A stretch of 64,000 bases of DNA from Rhabdaerophilum calidifontis. Its GTDB lineage: Bacteria > Pseudomonadota > Alphaproteobacteria > Rhizobiales > Beijerinckiaceae. The position numbers were made by a program, and so were the translations under genes. Below are positions 17,497 through 28,062 of this stretch, one piece after another (the first letter of the stretch is position 1; each line of letters opens with the position of its first letter). The stretch covers positions 124,001-188,000 of the forward strand of contig NZ_VTRS01000001.1 of NCBI RefSeq assembly GCF_008641065.1, in the 5' to 3' direction. A model generated the notes under the pieces. That model was not told where the DNA came from, searched no databases, and saw only the letters and a program-made list of their open reading frames with translations.

Positions 17497-20016
17497 CTAG
17501 TCGTCGCGGCCGGCGGTTTCGATGAGGATTTCGCGCTTGCCGGCATGGTTTGCGGGGCCGACGATGCCCTCGCGCTCCATGCGCTCGATGATCGAGGCCG
17601 CGCGGTTGTAGCCGATCTGCAGGCGGCGCTGGACATAGGAGGTCGAGGCCTTCTTGTCGCGCAGAACCACCGCCACGGCCTGATCGTAGAGATCTGCCGG
17701 CTCTTCGCCGAAATTGCCCTTGTCGAATACAGCCCCGTCCTGCTCGCAGGCGGCGCTCTCCTCGCCTTCGAGATCGACGGTGACGGCATCGACATAATCC
17801 GGCCGGCCCTGCGTCTTGAGATGCGCCACAACCTTCTCGACCTCCTGGTCGGAGATGAAGGGGCCGTGCACGCGGCTGATGCGACCGCCGCCGGCCATGT
17901 AGAGCATGTCGCCCTGGCCGAGGAGCTGCTCGGCGCCCATCTCCCCGAGAATGGTGCGGCTGTCGATCTTCGACGTCACCTGGAAGGAGATACGGGTCGG
18001 GAAATTGGCCTTGATCGTGCCGGTGATGACATCCACCGACGGACGCTGCGTTGCCATCACGATATGGATGCCGGCGGCGCGCGCCATCTGCGCGAGACGC
18101 TGCACCGCGCCCTCGATCTCCTTGCCGGCGACGAGCATGAGATCCGCCATCTCGTCGACGATGACGACGATGTAAGGCAGCCTCTCGAGCGCCATCACCT
18201 CCTCTTCGTAGATGGCCTCGCCGGTTTCGCGGTCATAGCCGGTCTGGATCGTGCGGGTGATGGCCTCGCCACGCGCCCGCGCCTCGTCCATGCGGGCATT
18301 GTAGCCGTCGATGTTGCGGACGCCGATCTTCGACATCTTGCGATAGCGGTCCTCCATCTCGCGGACCGCCCATTTGAGCGCCACCACCGCCTTCTTCGGA
18401 TCGGTCACCACCGGCGAGAGCAGGTGCGGGATGCCGTCGTAGATCGAGAGTTCGAGCATCTTCGGATCGATCATGATCAGCCGGCATTCCTCGGGCTTCA
18501 GCCGGTAGAGCAGCGAGCAGATCATGGTGTTGATCGCGACCGATTTGCCCGAACCCGTGGTGCCGGCGACGAGCAGATGCGGCATGCGCGCCAGATCGAC
18601 GATCACCGGCTCGCCGCCAATCGTCTTGCCGAGGCAGATCGCAAGCTTGAGCTTGGATTTCTCGAAATCCTCGGAGGCGAGTAATTCGCGCAGCAACACG
18701 GTCTCGCGCTTGGCGTTGGGCAGTTCGATGCCGATCGCGTTGCGGCCGGGAACCACCGCGACGCGCGCGGCCACCGCGCTCATCGAGCGGGCGATATCCT
18801 CCGCGAGGCCGATGACGCGCGAGGATTTGGTGCCGGGCGCCGGTTCGAGTTCGTAGAGCGTGACGACCGGACCGGGCCGGACATTGATGATCTCGCCGCG
18901 CACGCCGAAATCGTCGAGCACCCCCTCAAGCAGGCGGGCATTCTGTTCGAGCGCATCGGTCGAGACCTGTGGCGTCGCGTTGCGCTTCGGTTCGGCAAGC
19001 AGGGCGAGCGGCGGGAACTGGTATTCCTGATGGTCGAAGATCGAGACCTGCTGCTCGCGCAATTCGCGCCGCCCCGGCTTGAGCGCACCGGCCGGCGCGC
19101 TGACCCGCGCGGCACCGGAGGGCTCGGGCGGCAGGGGCTCCGGGTCCGCCGCAGCCGGTCGGCGCGGGGCGATCTCCTCGATGAAAGGATCGCTGTCATC
19201 GTCGAAACCGCCGCGCGGGATGTCCCGGGCCGGCCCGCCGGCCAGAACCGGCTCGCGGCGGATCGGCGCAGCCTCGCGCCGTTCGGCGGCGATCGAAGGC
19301 CGGGCGAGCCGGGCCGCGACGCGGCGCCACAGACCGCGCAGCATGTAGCCGAAATGTAGGATGGCACCGACCGCGAGAATGGCGAGCGAGGGCTCGTCAT
19401 CATGCGCCTCGTCCGGCTCGACCTGATCCGTCGCCGGGGCGTCACCGAGCCCCCGGATCAGGAGCGAGAAGGACACGATCGCCCCGAGGCCGAACAGGAG
19501 GCCGGCAACAAGGCGCCCGAAGCCCTGCGCCCCCAGGCCGATCCAGCCCGTCACGGCAAGGATCTGGTCGCCGATCGCGCCACCGAGCCCGGTGGGCAGC
19601 GGCCAGCTCTCTGCCACCGGCAGCGCCGCGGCAAAACCGGAAGCCGAGACCAGCCCCGCAAGGCCGAGCACGATCCTGAACCGGAAACGCTCCTCCTCGC
19701 GCAGCCAGAGCAGGCGCGCGCCGATGAGGGCGATGGCGATGGTGATCGCCGCCGCGGCGATCCCGAACAGCTGCATGCCGAGATCGGCGACGATCGCACC
19801 GGGATAGCCGAGCAGATTCTGCGCCTTGCCGGCGGTGGCATGGCTGAGGCTCGGGTCGCGTACCGACCAGGAGGCAAAGGCGAGCCCCAGGGCTGCGGCA
19901 ATCGCGACGAGGCCGATGCCGATCAGATCCTTCATGCGCCGCGACAGGCTTTCGCGCATGTCGTGGGGAAGAACGTCGAGCGAGGATTGCGTGAGGCGCG
20001 TCGTCCGCATCACCAT
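17497..20016 (-). CDS. ftsK: DNA translocase FtsK
   Basis: FtsK anchors at the septum and pumps DNA to clear and align terminus regions before XerCD recombination. The 839-residue protein has an N-terminal membrane domain with about four helices (25-190) and a Pro/Arg-rich linker (about 200-340). The motor follows, with Walker A GTTGSGKS and [12 protein letters not shown] as Walker B. The C-terminal winged-helix gamma domain ([25 protein letters not shown]) recognises KOPS. The linker is short, as in many alphaproteobacteria. Twin upstream Met codons make the exact start uncertain by a few residues. Confidence 0.97.
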   Translation of the reverse strand: MVMRTTRLTQSSLDVLPHDMRESLSRRMKDLIGIGLVAIAAALGLAFASWSVRDPSLSHATAGKAQNLLGYPGAIVADLGMQLFGIAAAAITIAIALIGARLLWLREEERFRFRIVLGLAGLVSASGFAAALPVAESWPLPTGLGGAIGDQILAVTGWIGLGAQGFGRLVAGLLFGLGAIVSFSLLIRGLGDAPATDQVEPDEAHDDEPSLAILAVGAILHFGYMLRGLWRRVAARLARPSIAAERREAAPIRREPVLAGGPARDIPRGGFDDDSDPFIEEIAPRRPAAADPEPLPPEPSGAARVSAPAGALKPGRRELREQQVSIFDHQEYQFPPLALLAEPKRNATPQVSTDALEQNARLLEGVLDDFGVRGEIINVRPGPVVTLYELEPAPGTKSSRVIGLAEDIARSMSAVAARVAVVPGRNAIGIELPNAKRETVLLRELLASEDFEKSKLKLAICLGKTIGGEPVIVDLARMPHLLVAGTTGSGKSVAINTMICSLLYRLKPEECRLIMIDPKMLELSIYDGIPHLLSPVVTDPKKAVVALKWAVREMEDRYRKMSKIGVRNIDGYNARMDEARARGEAITRTIQTGYDRETGEAIYEEEVMALERLPYIVVIVDEMADLMLVAGKEIEGAVQRLAQMARAAGIHIVMATQRPSVDVITGTIKANFPTRISFQVTSKIDSRTILGEMGAEQLLGQGDMLYMAGGGRISRVHGPFISDQEVEKVVAHLKTQGRPDYVDAVTVDLEGEESAACEQDGAVFDKGNFGEEPADLYDQAVAVVLRDKKASTSYVQRRLQIGYNRAASIIERMEREGIVGPANHAGKREILIETAGRDD

Positions 20017-20195
20017 GCCGTTCCCTTACGCGTGACCCGGAACCCCGCCCGGCGGGGTGGAAGGCGGCCTGGCGACACCGGAAGCGCGTCATGGTTTCCG
20101 GAACGACAAGGCCGGTCCGGATTATGGCGTGATCCGGTTAAGGCTCTGTTTGCACCGGCCGCGCCGCGCGGCAGGCAGGCGCCCTGCCGGAAACG

Positions 20196-20225
20196 AAAAA
20201 GCGGGCGCCGCGTTGCGGCACCCGC
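20196..20225 (-). terminator. Rho-independent terminator of glnK-amtB
   Basis: Read on the minus strand, an 11-bp stem (20225-20215 with 20211-20201, one G-U pair) closes an AAC loop and is followed at once by TTTTT at 20200-20196. It lies 52 bases past the amtB stop and is the clearest intrinsic terminator in the window. Confidence 0.9.
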
Positions 20226-20277
20226 CTTTCCGTCGGCCGGGGGGAGGAGGAGGCCCGCCCGGCCTCGCGGCTTCGCG

Positions 20278-21750
20278 TCAGGAATTGTAGGCGCGTTCGC
20301 CGTGGCTTGCGATGTCGAGGCCTTCGCGCTCCTGCTCCTGCGGCACGCGCAGGCCGATCAGGATATCGACGAGCTTGAACAGGATCGCCGACACGATGCC
20401 GGAATAGAGCAGCGTGAAGACGACGGCCTTGATCTGCGCCGTCACCGCCGGGCCGAATTCATAGGCCGCGGTGACAAGTTCGCCGGGCTTCGATTCGTAA
20501 TCCGCGATGCCCGCGCCGCCGAGCGCCGGGTTGACCAGGATGCCGGTGCCGATCGCGCCGATGATGCCGCCGACGCAATGCACGCCGAACACGTCGAGGC
20601 TGTCGTCATAGCCGAGCGCGTTCTTGATGGTGGTGCAGGCGAAGAAGCACACGGCGCCGGCAACGAGGCCGAGCACGATCGAGCCCATCGGTCCGGCGAA
20701 GCCGGAGGCCGGGGTCACCGCCACGAGGCCGGCGACGACGCCCGAGGCCAGGCCGAGCAGCGAGGGTTTGCCCTTGACCGCCCATTCGACGATCAGCCAG
20801 GCGAAGCCGGCGGCCGCGGTGGCGACGAAGGTGTTCACCAGCGCGAGCACCGCGGTGCCGTTCGCCTCGAGATTCGAGCCGGCATTGAAGCCGAACCAGC
20901 CCACCCAGAGCAATGCGGCGCCGATCATGGTCATCGTCAGCGAGTGCGGGGCCATCAGGTCACGGCCATAGCCGATCCGCTTGCCGATCAGCAGCGCGCC
21001 GACAAGGCCCGCGATGCCGGCATTGATATGCACCACGGTGCCGCCCGCGAAATCGAGCGCGCCCCATTTGAAGAGCAGGCCGGCATCTGCCTTCACCTCG
21101 TCGAGCTTGGCCTGCGCCGCCTTCTTGGCGGCTTCATCCGCGGCCGCGGCGACGGCCTTGGCGGCATCGGCGATCGCGTCCGGCCCCGGCCAATACCAGA
21201 CCATGTGCGCCATCGGGAAATAGACGAGCGTCACCCAGAGTGCGACGAAGACCAGCACCGCCGAGAAGCGCACGCGTTCGGCGAAAGCGCCGACGATTAA
21301 CGCCGGCGTGATGCAGGCGAAGGTCATCTGGAACGCCATGTAGACCAGTTCCGGGATGACGACGCCGTTCGAGAAGGTCGCGACATTCTTGGTTGCATCG
21401 ACGCCCATCAGGAAGGCCTTGTCGAAGCCGCCAACGAAATCGTTGAGGCCGCCGCCGCCGGTGAAGGCCAGCGAATAGCCATAGAAGACCCAGATGAGCG
21501 ACACCATGCAGACGATGGCGAGGATCTGGGTCAGGACGGACAGCATGTTCTTGCCGCGCACGAGGCCGCCATAGAACAGGGCGAGGCCGGGAATCGTCAT
21601 CAGCAGGACGAGCAGGGTCGAGACCATCATCCAGGTGATGTCGCCCTTGTTGGGTGCCGGCGCTTCGGCGGCGAAAGCGGGGAGCGCAAGCAGCGCCAGC
21701 GCGGCGCCCGCGGTGAGCCCCCGGGGCAGGAGGGTGCGGAAAGACGTCAT
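20278..21750 (-). CDS. amtB: Ammonium transporter
   Basis: AmtB conducts ammonium across the inner membrane as a trimer. The 490-residue protein has a signal-peptide-like N-terminus (residues 1-27, ending AFA) and 11 expected membrane helices. Key residues are visible: GALDFAGGTVVHINAG with the pore His near 241 and structural Asp near 233, and the second pore His in FGVHCVGGIIG. Residues about 191-225 form an Ala/Lys/Glu-rich insertion before GALDFAG, in the periplasmic loop. It follows glnK by 29 bases, the usual PII-transporter pairing, so GlnK should gate it under nitrogen excess. Confidence 0.97.
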   Translation of the reverse strand: MTSFRTLLPRGLTAGAALALLALPAFAAEAPAPNKGDITWMMVSTLLVLLMTIPGLALFYGGLVRGKNMLSVLTQILAIVCMVSLIWVFYGYSLAFTGGGGLNDFVGGFDKAFLMGVDATKNVATFSNGVVIPELVYMAFQMTFACITPALIVGAFAERVRFSAVLVFVALWVTLVYFPMAHMVWYWPGPDAIADAAKAVAAAADEAAKKAAQAKLDEVKADAGLLFKWGALDFAGGTVVHINAGIAGLVGALLIGKRIGYGRDLMAPHSLTMTMIGAALLWVGWFGFNAGSNLEANGTAVLALVNTFVATAAAGFAWLIVEWAVKGKPSLLGLASGVVAGLVAVTPASGFAGPMGSIVLGLVAGAVCFFACTTIKNALGYDDSLDVFGVHCVGGIIGAIGTGILVNPALGGAGIADYESKPGELVTAAYEFGPAVTAQIKAVVFTLLYSGIVSAILFKLVDILIGLRVPQEQEREGLDIASHGERAYNS

Positions 21751-21779
21751 GGGATCATACCTCTCTTCTGGCCGGAGGA

Positions 21780-22415
<636 letters not shown>

Positions 22416-23273
22416 TCAGCCCTGGCGACGCAGGCGAATCAGCCCTTCCTGCGCCACGGAGGCCACGAGCCGGCCGTCAGCGGTGTAGATCAGCCCGCGC
22501 CCTAGGCCGCGCGCATGGCCGCTCCACGGGCTGTCCTGGGCATAGAGCAGCCATTCGTCGGCGCGGAACGGTTCGTGGAACCACAGGGCGTGATCGAGGC
22601 TCGCGGCCTGGATCTCGGGATAGGCGACGCTCTTGCCATGCGGCACCGCAGCCGAATCGAGCAGCGTCATATCCGAGGCATAGGCCAGCACCACCGCGTG
22701 CAGCGCGGGATCGTCCGGAAGCCGCCCGGTGGCGCGGAACCAGATGCTCTGCACCGGATCGGCCGGTGCGCGCCTGAAATAGCGTTCGGGATCGCAGGGG
22801 CGGAGTTCGATCGGCCTTTCACGCAGCCAATAGCCGCGGCGATCCTCGGGAATGCTCTCGAGATAGGGCCGGAGCGCCTCGCCGCCGGGCAGTTCCTCCG
22901 GGCGCGGCACCGGCGGCATCGGCGTCTCGTGGTGCAGGCCCGGCTCCTCGGCATGGTAGGAAGCCATCATGGCGAAGATCGATTCGCCGTTCTGGATCGC
23001 CCGCACCCGGCGGGTGGTGAAGGAGCGGCCGTCGCGGATGCGATCCACCTCGTAGAGGATCGGCCGCGCCGGATCGCCCGGCAACATGAAATAGCCGTGC
23101 AGCGAATGGACGGCGCGGCCCTCGACCGTGCGGTTCGCCGCGACAAGCGATTGCGCGATCACCTGCCCGCCGAAGACGCGGCCCCAGCCGAGGCCGGGCG
23201 AGACGCCGCGCCAGAGATTCTTCTCCAGCGGCTCGAGGTCGAGGATCGCGCACAGGGTATCGATGCCGGTCAT
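22416..23273 (-). CDS. tesB: Acyl-CoA thioesterase II (TesB type)
   Basis: TesB hydrolyses medium- and long-chain acyl-CoA to free acid and CoA. The 285-residue protein has the double hot-dog fold pattern: VFGGQVIAQSLVAANRTV and SLHGYFMLPGDPARPILYEVDRIRDGRSFTTRRV in the first half, and ASLDHALWFHEPFRADEWLLYAQDSPWS in the second. The catalytic Asp (about 227), hydroxyl residue and Gln (about 275, VAQEGLIR) are all in place. It is complete and of normal length. Its physiological substrate cannot be deduced from sequence. Confidence 0.95.
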   Translation of the reverse strand: MTGIDTLCAILDLEPLEKNLWRGVSPGLGWGRVFGGQVIAQSLVAANRTVEGRAVHSLHGYFMLPGDPARPILYEVDRIRDGRSFTTRRVRAIQNGESIFAMMASYHAEEPGLHHETPMPPVPRPEELPGGEALRPYLESIPEDRRGYWLRERPIELRPCDPERYFRRAPADPVQSIWFRATGRLPDDPALHAVVLAYASDMTLLDSAAVPHGKSVAYPEIQAASLDHALWFHEPFRADEWLLYAQDSPWSGHARGLGRGLIYTADGRLVASVAQEGLIRLRRQG

Positions 23274-23397
23274 GCGGGGAATGGTCCGTTAAGGCGGGGC
23301 AACAGCGTGGCGGGCGTGGCGGGGCGCGTCAAGCGGCAAGACCTTCGCGGCGCTCCCGGCCCTTCCTGCGTCATGCAGTTCGACCTATATCATCATT

Positions 23398-24621
23398 ATG
23401 ATGGCTCGGCACGACATTCTCATCGGCGGGTTCGGCGCCGCCGGCGCGGCGACCGCGCTGGCGCTTGTCGCGGGCGGTGTGCCCGCACGCGATCTCCTGA
23501 TCCTGGACCCCGCCGCCGGCGCCGACGGGCCGGAACGGGTGCCCGACGCCCGGATCCTGGCGCTCAATACGGGGTCTCGGCGGTTTCTCGCGACGCTCGG
23601 GGTCTGGGATGACGTGGCGGATGCCGCCCATCCGATGACCGGGTTCGCGATCTCGGACAGCGCGCTCGGCGAAGAGATCCGGCCGGCGCTGGCGACGATC
23701 GGCATGGAGGATGGCGCGGAGCCGATCGCGCATCTGGTTCCGCTCGGCCGCCTGACGGCTGCGCTGCGGGTGCGGGTGCGGGAGGCGGGGATCGCGGTGC
23801 GGGTCGTGCCGATCACCGCTCTTTCTGCCGGACCGGATGCGATGCGCGTCGAGAGCGGGGACCGGGCCGATAGCGCCCGGCTGCTTGTCGGCGCGGATGG
23901 GGCGCATTCCCCGATCCGCCGCCTCGCCGGCATTCCGTTTCACGGCTGGGCCTATGGTCAGACCGCGATCGTCGCGACGATCCGCCACACGCTGCCGCAT
24001 GAGGGGCGGGCGGTGCAGCATTTCCTGCCCGCCGGCCCTTTCGCGATGCTGCCGCTCGACGAGGGCCGCTCCTCGATCGTCTGGAGCGAGGCCGGGGCAG
24101 TGGCGCGCGCGGTTCTCGCCGCCGATCCCGAAGCGCAGCGGCGCGAGATTGCCCGGCGCGCGGCGGGCTGGCGCGGCGAGATCCTGGCGGTGGAAGCCTT
24201 GTCTGCGCATCCGCTGAACCTGCGGCTGGCGCGGCGCTTCGTCGCGTCCCGCCTCGCGCTGGTGGCGGATGCGGCGCATATCGTCCATCCGCTGGCCGGG
24301 CAGGGGCTCAATCTCGGCTTCGCGGATGCCGCGACGCTGGCGGAGATGGTGCTTGAAAGGCTGCGGCTCGGGCTCGATCCCGGCGCGCCGGATCTGCTCG
24401 CGGCCTATCAGGCGCGCCGGCGCCCTCCGGCGGTGGCGATGGCCTGCGCCACCGATGGCATCAACCGGCTGTTCTCCAACGATTCCGGTCCGCTGCGGCT
24501 GATGCGTGATTTCGGGGCGGGACTTTTCGAGCGGATCCCCGGCGCGAAAGCCTGGCTGATGGCGCAGGCTTCGGGCGTGGCGGATGGCGCGCCGCAACCT
24601 TCACAGGACGGGCGCGGCTGA
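23398..24621 (+). CDS. UbiH/UbiF-family FAD-dependent hydroxylase
   Basis: These flavin monooxygenases hydroxylate the ubiquinone ring. The 407-residue protein has an N-terminal dinucleotide fold (ILIGGFGAAGAATALAL), in which the usual GxGxxG is GGFGAAG. A central DARILALNTGSRRFL segment follows, then the second FAD motif LVADAAHIVHPLAGQGLNLGFADA, diagnostic of the UbiH/COQ6 group. It starts 124 bases from divergent tesB. Which ring position it acts on (UbiH, UbiF, UbiL or UbiM role) cannot be told from sequence. Two adjacent ATG codons (23398, 23401) leave a one-residue doubt on the start. Confidence 0.88.
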   Translation: MMARHDILIGGFGAAGAATALALVAGGVPARDLLILDPAAGADGPERVPDARILALNTGSRRFLATLGVWDDVADAAHPMTGFAISDSALGEEIRPALATIGMEDGAEPIAHLVPLGRLTAALRVRVREAGIAVRVVPITALSAGPDAMRVESGDRADSARLLVGADGAHSPIRRLAGIPFHGWAYGQTAIVATIRHTLPHEGRAVQHFLPAGPFAMLPLDEGRSSIVWSEAGAVARAVLAADPEAQRREIARRAAGWRGEILAVEALSAHPLNLRLARRFVASRLALVADAAHIVHPLAGQGLNLGFADAATLAEMVLERLRLGLDPGAPDLLAAYQARRRPPAVAMACATDGINRLFSNDSGPLRLMRDFGAGLFERIPGAKAWLMAQASGVADGAPQPSQDGRG

Positions 24622-24625
24622 ACGC

Positions 24626-24856
24626 TCAGCCCTCGATGCGCCGTGCCTCTTCCGGCAGCATGATCGGAATGCCGTCGCGGATCGGGTAGGCGAGGCGCGC
24701 GGCGCGGCTGATCAGTTCCTGGTTCACCGCGTCGTAATCGAGTGTCGTCTTGGTCACCGGGCAGACCAGCAATTCAAGCAATTTGGGGTCGATGCCGCCC
24801 ATAGGCGCAGGGGGTGCGGCGGAACTCGGCGGATGGGCGGGACCGGCTTCCGGCAT
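24626..24856 (-). CDS. Trm112-family small protein
   Basis: The 76-residue protein has an N-terminal Ala/Pro-rich extension and then the Trm112/YcaR core: [48 protein letters not shown]. Trm112 proteins are small zinc-ribbon-like partners of methyltransferases; bacterial members often have only part of the zinc site, as here with a single CP motif. GAGGAAG upstream of ATG 24856 fixes the start. It follows the LON-domain gene on the same strand. A specific partner is not known. Confidence 0.88.
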   Translation of the reverse strand: MPEAGPAHPPSSAAPPAPMGGIDPKLLELLVCPVTKTTLDYDAVNQELISRAARLAYPIRDGIPIMLPEEARRIEG

Positions 24857-24890
24857 GGGAATCTTCCTCACTGGATGGGGATGGCTGTCC

Positions 24891-25562
24891 TTACTGCATC
24901 CGCGTGCTGCCGTCACCGTTCTCGCGTGCAATTTCGATCTCGGTCAGCGCCACCAGCATCTCGGCGCGAGCCTTGAGATCCGCGGCTTCGAGCAGCGCCT
25001 GCTTCTCCGGCACGCCGAACGGCGCCATCATCGACAGGGCGTTGACCAGCGCCTCGTTCGGCGCGGCGTTGACGTTCTCCCAATCGATCTCGACCCGGTT
25101 GGCGACCGAAAACGCGCGCAACGCCGCGACCAGCGCGGCGCGGTCGACCAGCTCCTCGCCACGGCGGGGCTCAAGGTCGGTCTCGAACGGCGTGAAATCC
25201 ACCTGCGCCTGCCGGAACAGCGTCGTCGTTGCCGGTTCCGCGACGATCCGGAACCGGGCGATGCCCGTGAGCTGGATCAGGTAGCGCCCATCGCCGGTTT
25301 CCGCGATCTGGGTGATCCGCCCGGCGCAGCCGACCGGATAGAGCGCGGGCAGGCCGATGTCCGGGGAATGGGCCGGATCGGGCTGGATCATGCCGATGAG
25401 CCGCGGGCCGGCCAAAGCGGCATCGACCATCGCGAGATAGCGTGGTTCGAAGATATTGAGCGGGATCTGCCCGCGCGGCAGCAGCAGCGCTCCCGGCAGC
25501 GGAAACAGCGGCAGCGTCGCGGGGAGGTCGGCGGCGCGGGCGTAATGCACATTGCTCGGCAT
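24891..25562 (-). CDS. LON substrate-binding-domain protein (peptidase S16 N-terminal type)
   Basis: The 223-residue protein is a free-standing Lon N-terminal domain without ATPase or protease modules. The recognisable core is [34 protein letters not shown], with [30 protein letters not shown] helical C-terminal half resembles the N-terminal helical part of Lon. GAGGGAGG before ATG 25562 fixes the start. It sits 29 bases after the thioredoxin-TPR gene and upstream of the Trm112-like gene, an arrangement recurrent in rhizobia. It presumably acts in protein quality control, but no substrate is known. Confidence 0.9.
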   Translation of the reverse strand: MPSNVHYARAADLPATLPLFPLPGALLLPRGQIPLNIFEPRYLAMVDAALAGPRLIGMIQPDPAHSPDIGLPALYPVGCAGRITQIAETGDGRYLIQLTGIARFRIVAEPATTTLFRQAQVDFTPFETDLEPRRGEELVDRAALVAALRAFSVANRVEIDWENVNAAPNEALVNALSMMAPFGVPEKQALLEAADLKARAEMLVALTEIEIARENGDGSTRMQ

Positions 25563-25591
25563 GGGAGCCTCCCTCGGATGCGCCTCCCGGC

Positions 25592-26500
25592 TCAGGCGAA
25601 CAGCGTGGCGGAGAGCTGGCGGCGGCCGATCAGCGTCGCCTCGTCCGTCGGCCCCCAGGCGTCGAAGAACTGGATGAGCTGGCGGCGCGCGGCCTCGTCG
25701 TTCCAGCCGCGGTCCTTGCGCAGGATGGCGATGAGATGTTCGACCGCCTCGAGCCGCTTGCCGCGCGCGTTGAGCGCCAGCGCAAGATCGAACCGCGCCT
25801 GGTGATCCGCCGGCTGCGCCTCGACCTTGCGCAGCAGCGTGCCGATATCGCCGAAGGCTTCCGCCTGTTCGGCCAGTTCGAGCGCGGCGCGGGCGCCGGT
25901 GATCGCGGCATGATCGGCCTTGGCGGGGGGCGCCGATTCCAGGATGCGCCGCGCCTGGACGAGATTGCCGGCAAGCACCTGCGCCCGGACGATGCCGCCG
26001 AGCGCGTCGGGGTTCTCGGGGTCCTCCGCAAGAACCGCGGCATAGCGTTCGGCGGCGCCGACAGCATCGCCGAGATCGAGCTGAGCCTTGGCCTCGGCGA
26101 GCAGAGCCGCAGCATCGGCGCCGACCGGCCCGACGAGACGCTCGATGAAGCCCTTGATCTGGCTCTCTGGCAGGGCGCCGACGAATCCGTCGACCGGCTG
26201 GCCGCGATCGAAGGCGAAGACCGCGGGGATCGACTGGACGCCGAGCTGGCCGGCGATCTGCGGATGTTCGTCGATATTCATCTTGACGAGCTTCACCCGG
26301 CCCTTGGCCGCGCGCACGGCCTTTTCGATGGTCGGGCCGAGCTGCTTGCACGGCCCGCACCAGGGTGCCCAGAAATCGACGAGCACCGGCTGCTTCATCG
26401 ATTCCGCGAGCACGTCCTGGCGGAAGCCGGCCGTGGTCGTATCCTTCACGAGATCGCCGGCGGGGCCGGGCTGGCCGGAATTCAGCAGATCGGAGCTCAT
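25592..26500 (-). CDS. cnoX: Thioredoxin-TPR chaperedoxin (YbbN/CnoX type)
   Basis: The 302-residue protein joins a thioredoxin domain (about 20-125) to C-terminal TPR-like helices (about 130-300, for example AKAQLDLGDAVGAAERYAAVLAEDPENPDALGG). The active site WCGPC (Cys48, Cys51) is intact, so it should be redox-active as well as a holdase, like the Caulobacter type rather than the E. coli form with a degenerate site. CnoX proteins hold oxidised clients and pass them to GroEL or DnaK. ATG 26500 gives the standard N-terminus; longer starts run into a basic, low-complexity region. Confidence 0.9.
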   Translation of the reverse strand: MSSDLLNSGQPGPAGDLVKDTTTAGFRQDVLAESMKQPVLVDFWAPWCGPCKQLGPTIEKAVRAAKGRVKLVKMNIDEHPQIAGQLGVQSIPAVFAFDRGQPVDGFVGALPESQIKGFIERLVGPVGADAAALLAEAKAQLDLGDAVGAAERYAAVLAEDPENPDALGGIVRAQVLAGNLVQARRILESAPPAKADHAAITGARAALELAEQAEAFGDIGTLLRKVEAQPADHQARFDLALALNARGKRLEAVEHLIAILRKDRGWNDEAARRQLIQFFDAWGPTDEATLIGRRQLSATLFA

Positions 26501-26652
26501 CGGGCGCAATGTCCTTTCGGGCGCGGTAAGGCGGCACGCGTGGCGGGCTCGCGAAACCTTGGCGGCTCGCGGATGGCGGAACGCCGGACGGTCCGGCGCA
26601 CCGCCGCCTCTATTTGGGGCCGGAGCGGCCGATGCGCAACCGTTCCGGCGGA

Positions 26653-27204
26653 TCACCCGGCTCCCGGCGCCCGATGGGGCAGATCGTGGATCTCCGGCTC
26701 ATGGCCGGTGGCGCGGATATAGGCCAGCAGCCCGTCGCGTGGCACGGTGCTCGTCAGCGTGTTGACCAGCGGATGGACGTTGATCTCGGCATGGGCGAGG
26801 AGCCGGCGCTCGATCACGCACCGGACGCGCGCCGCGCGGTCATGAATGAGCGCCAGCGGGCTGACCGAGCCGGGCAGGATCCCGAGATGGGCGAAAAGCT
26901 GTTCGGCCGTGGCGAAGGAGAGCCGCCCCTTCGCGCCGATGATCTTGTCCATCGCCTTGAGGTCGAGCGGCGAATCCTCCTCGGCGGTGACGAGGAACAG
27001 GCTCCCGGCCTTGTCCTTCAGGAACAGGTTCTTGGTGTGTCCGCCGGCGATCTCGCCACGCAGCGCGCGCGATTCCTCCACCGTATGCAGGGGCGGATGC
27101 GCGCGCGTGTGGCAGGCGATTCCGAGCCGCGCCAGAAGCGCGAGGGCGGCGTTCTCGCCGGCCCCCGCAAGCTCGGGGAGGGATTGTGTGGCGGTTTGCG
27201 GCAT
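26653..27204 (-). CDS. Prolyl-tRNA editing deacylase (YbaK/ProX type)
   Basis: The 183-residue protein is a stand-alone YbaK-fold editing domain, the type that clears Ala- or Cys-mischarged tRNA-Pro. Signature segments are HTVEESRALRGEIAGGHTKNLFLKDKAGSLFLV, the GGHTKN(L/M)FL block containing the conserved Lys, LSFATAEQLFAHLGILPGSVSPLAL and HPLVNT. The length matches ProXp-ala-like proteins of alphaproteobacteria. The exact mischarged substrate cannot be read from sequence. Confidence 0.9.
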   Translation of the reverse strand: MPQTATQSLPELAGAGENAALALLARLGIACHTRAHPPLHTVEESRALRGEIAGGHTKNLFLKDKAGSLFLVTAEEDSPLDLKAMDKIIGAKGRLSFATAEQLFAHLGILPGSVSPLALIHDRAARVRCVIERRLLAHAEINVHPLVNTLTSTVPRDGLLAYIRATGHEPEIHDLPHRAPGAG

Positions 27205-27330
27205 GGCTCATCCGGAATGGCGGCTCCGCGCCGCAGAACGGACGAAGCCAGAATTGGTGCAAGGGCACTTGTCAGCGCCCGCGAGATCGGGCATAGAGCG
27301 CGCCTCCGGTGATTTCAACCGGGCATGGAT

Positions 27331-27405
27331 GCGGGTGTAGCTCAGGGGTAGAGCACAACCTTGCCAAGGTTGGGGTCGAGGGTTCGAATCCCTTCGCCCG
27401 CTCCA
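27331..27405 (+). tRNA. tRNA-Gly (anticodon GCC)
   Basis: A full cloverleaf folds. The acceptor stem GCGGGTG (27331-27337) pairs with CGCCCGC (27395-27401) with one G-U. The D loop contains CAGGGGTAGAGC, the anticodon arm CAACC-TTGCCAA-GGTTG gives GCC, and the T arm has GAGGGTTCGAATCCCTTC. The CCA end is encoded (27403-27405). It is a single tRNA, not in a cluster. The gene is 75 nt including CCA. Confidence 0.98.
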
Positions 27406-27436
27406 GTTTCTCTCACACTATCCACTCGTTGCGCCC

Positions 27437-27457
27437 CCGCGCGGGTTTTCCGCGCGG
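27437..27457 (+). terminator. Hairpin downstream of tRNA-Gly
   Basis: CCGCGCGG (27437-27444) can pair perfectly with CCGCGCGG (27450-27457) across a GTTTT loop, 32 bases after the tRNA end. No U-run follows the stem, so termination is plausible but not certain. The stem arms are themselves palindromic. Confidence 0.4.
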
Positions 27458-27507
27458 CGATTTCGGCCGACGCTTGCGGCTTGCGCCGGAATCGGCGAAG
27501 CGGGGGA

Positions 27508-28062
27508 ATGTCCGGTCTTCCGCCTCCTCCTTCCGGCACGACCCTGGTTCTCGGCGGCGCCCGCTCGGGAAAGTCCCGCCATGCCGAGGCACTCGCGCGC
27601 GAGACCGGCCGCGAGCGGCTCTACATTGCGACGGCCGAGCCGTTCGACGACGAGATGCGCGCGCGCATCGCCCGCCACCGCGCCGACCGCACGCGGGATG
27701 GCTGGACGACGCTCGAAATTCCGCGCGCCTTGCCCGAGGCGCTGGTCCGCGAATCCCGGCCCGAGCGCGTCCTGCTCGTCGATTGTCTCACGCTCTGGCT
27801 CAGCAATGTCCTGCTTGCCGGCGCCGATCCCGAGCAGGAAGGCGCAATGCTCGTTGCCGCGCTTGCGGCCGCGCGCGGTGCGGTGATCCTGGTCTCAAAC
27901 GAGGTCGGGCTGGGGCTGGTGCCGGAGACGCCGCTCGGCCGGCGTTTTCGGGACGCGCAGGGGCGTCTCAACCAGCAGGTCGCGGCCATCGCGGCGCGGG
28001 TCCATTTCGTGGCCGCCGGCCTGCCGCTGGTGCTCAAGGGGGGCGTATCCGGGGCGGGCTAG
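27508..28062 (+). CDS. cobU: Adenosylcobinamide kinase / phosphate guanylyltransferase
   Basis: CobU (CobP) phosphorylates adenosylcobinamide and transfers GMP to it, a late step in cobalamin assembly and salvage. The 184-residue protein has Walker A GGARSGKS at 16-23, the guanylylation-loop histidine in ARIARHRADR, VDCLTLWLSN as Walker B, and SNEVGLGLVPETPLGRRFRDAQGRLNQ. ATG 27508 starts the conserved part; upstream frame residues overlap the tRNA and are not real. It stands alone among other functions, but its neighbour mcmA encodes a B12-dependent enzyme. Confidence 0.94.
   Translation: MSGLPPPPSGTTLVLGGARSGKSRHAEALARETGRERLYIATAEPFDDEMRARIARHRADRTRDGWTTLEIPRALPEALVRESRPERVLLVDCLTLWLSNVLLAGADPEQEGAMLVAALAAARGAVILVSNEVGLGLVPETPLGRRFRDAQGRLNQQVAAIAARVHFVAAGLPLVLKGGVSGAG

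Noticed and set aside
19402-21300. 632-codon plus-strand frame opposite ftsK and amtB
   Set aside because: Composition-driven antisense frame; it spans two unrelated real genes and their terminator and has no recognisable domain.
27361-27507. N-terminal extension of cobU into the tRNA-Gly gene
   Set aside because: The frame is open but overlaps the tRNA 3' half and lacks family similarity; the real start is the ATG at 27508 just before the P-loop region.
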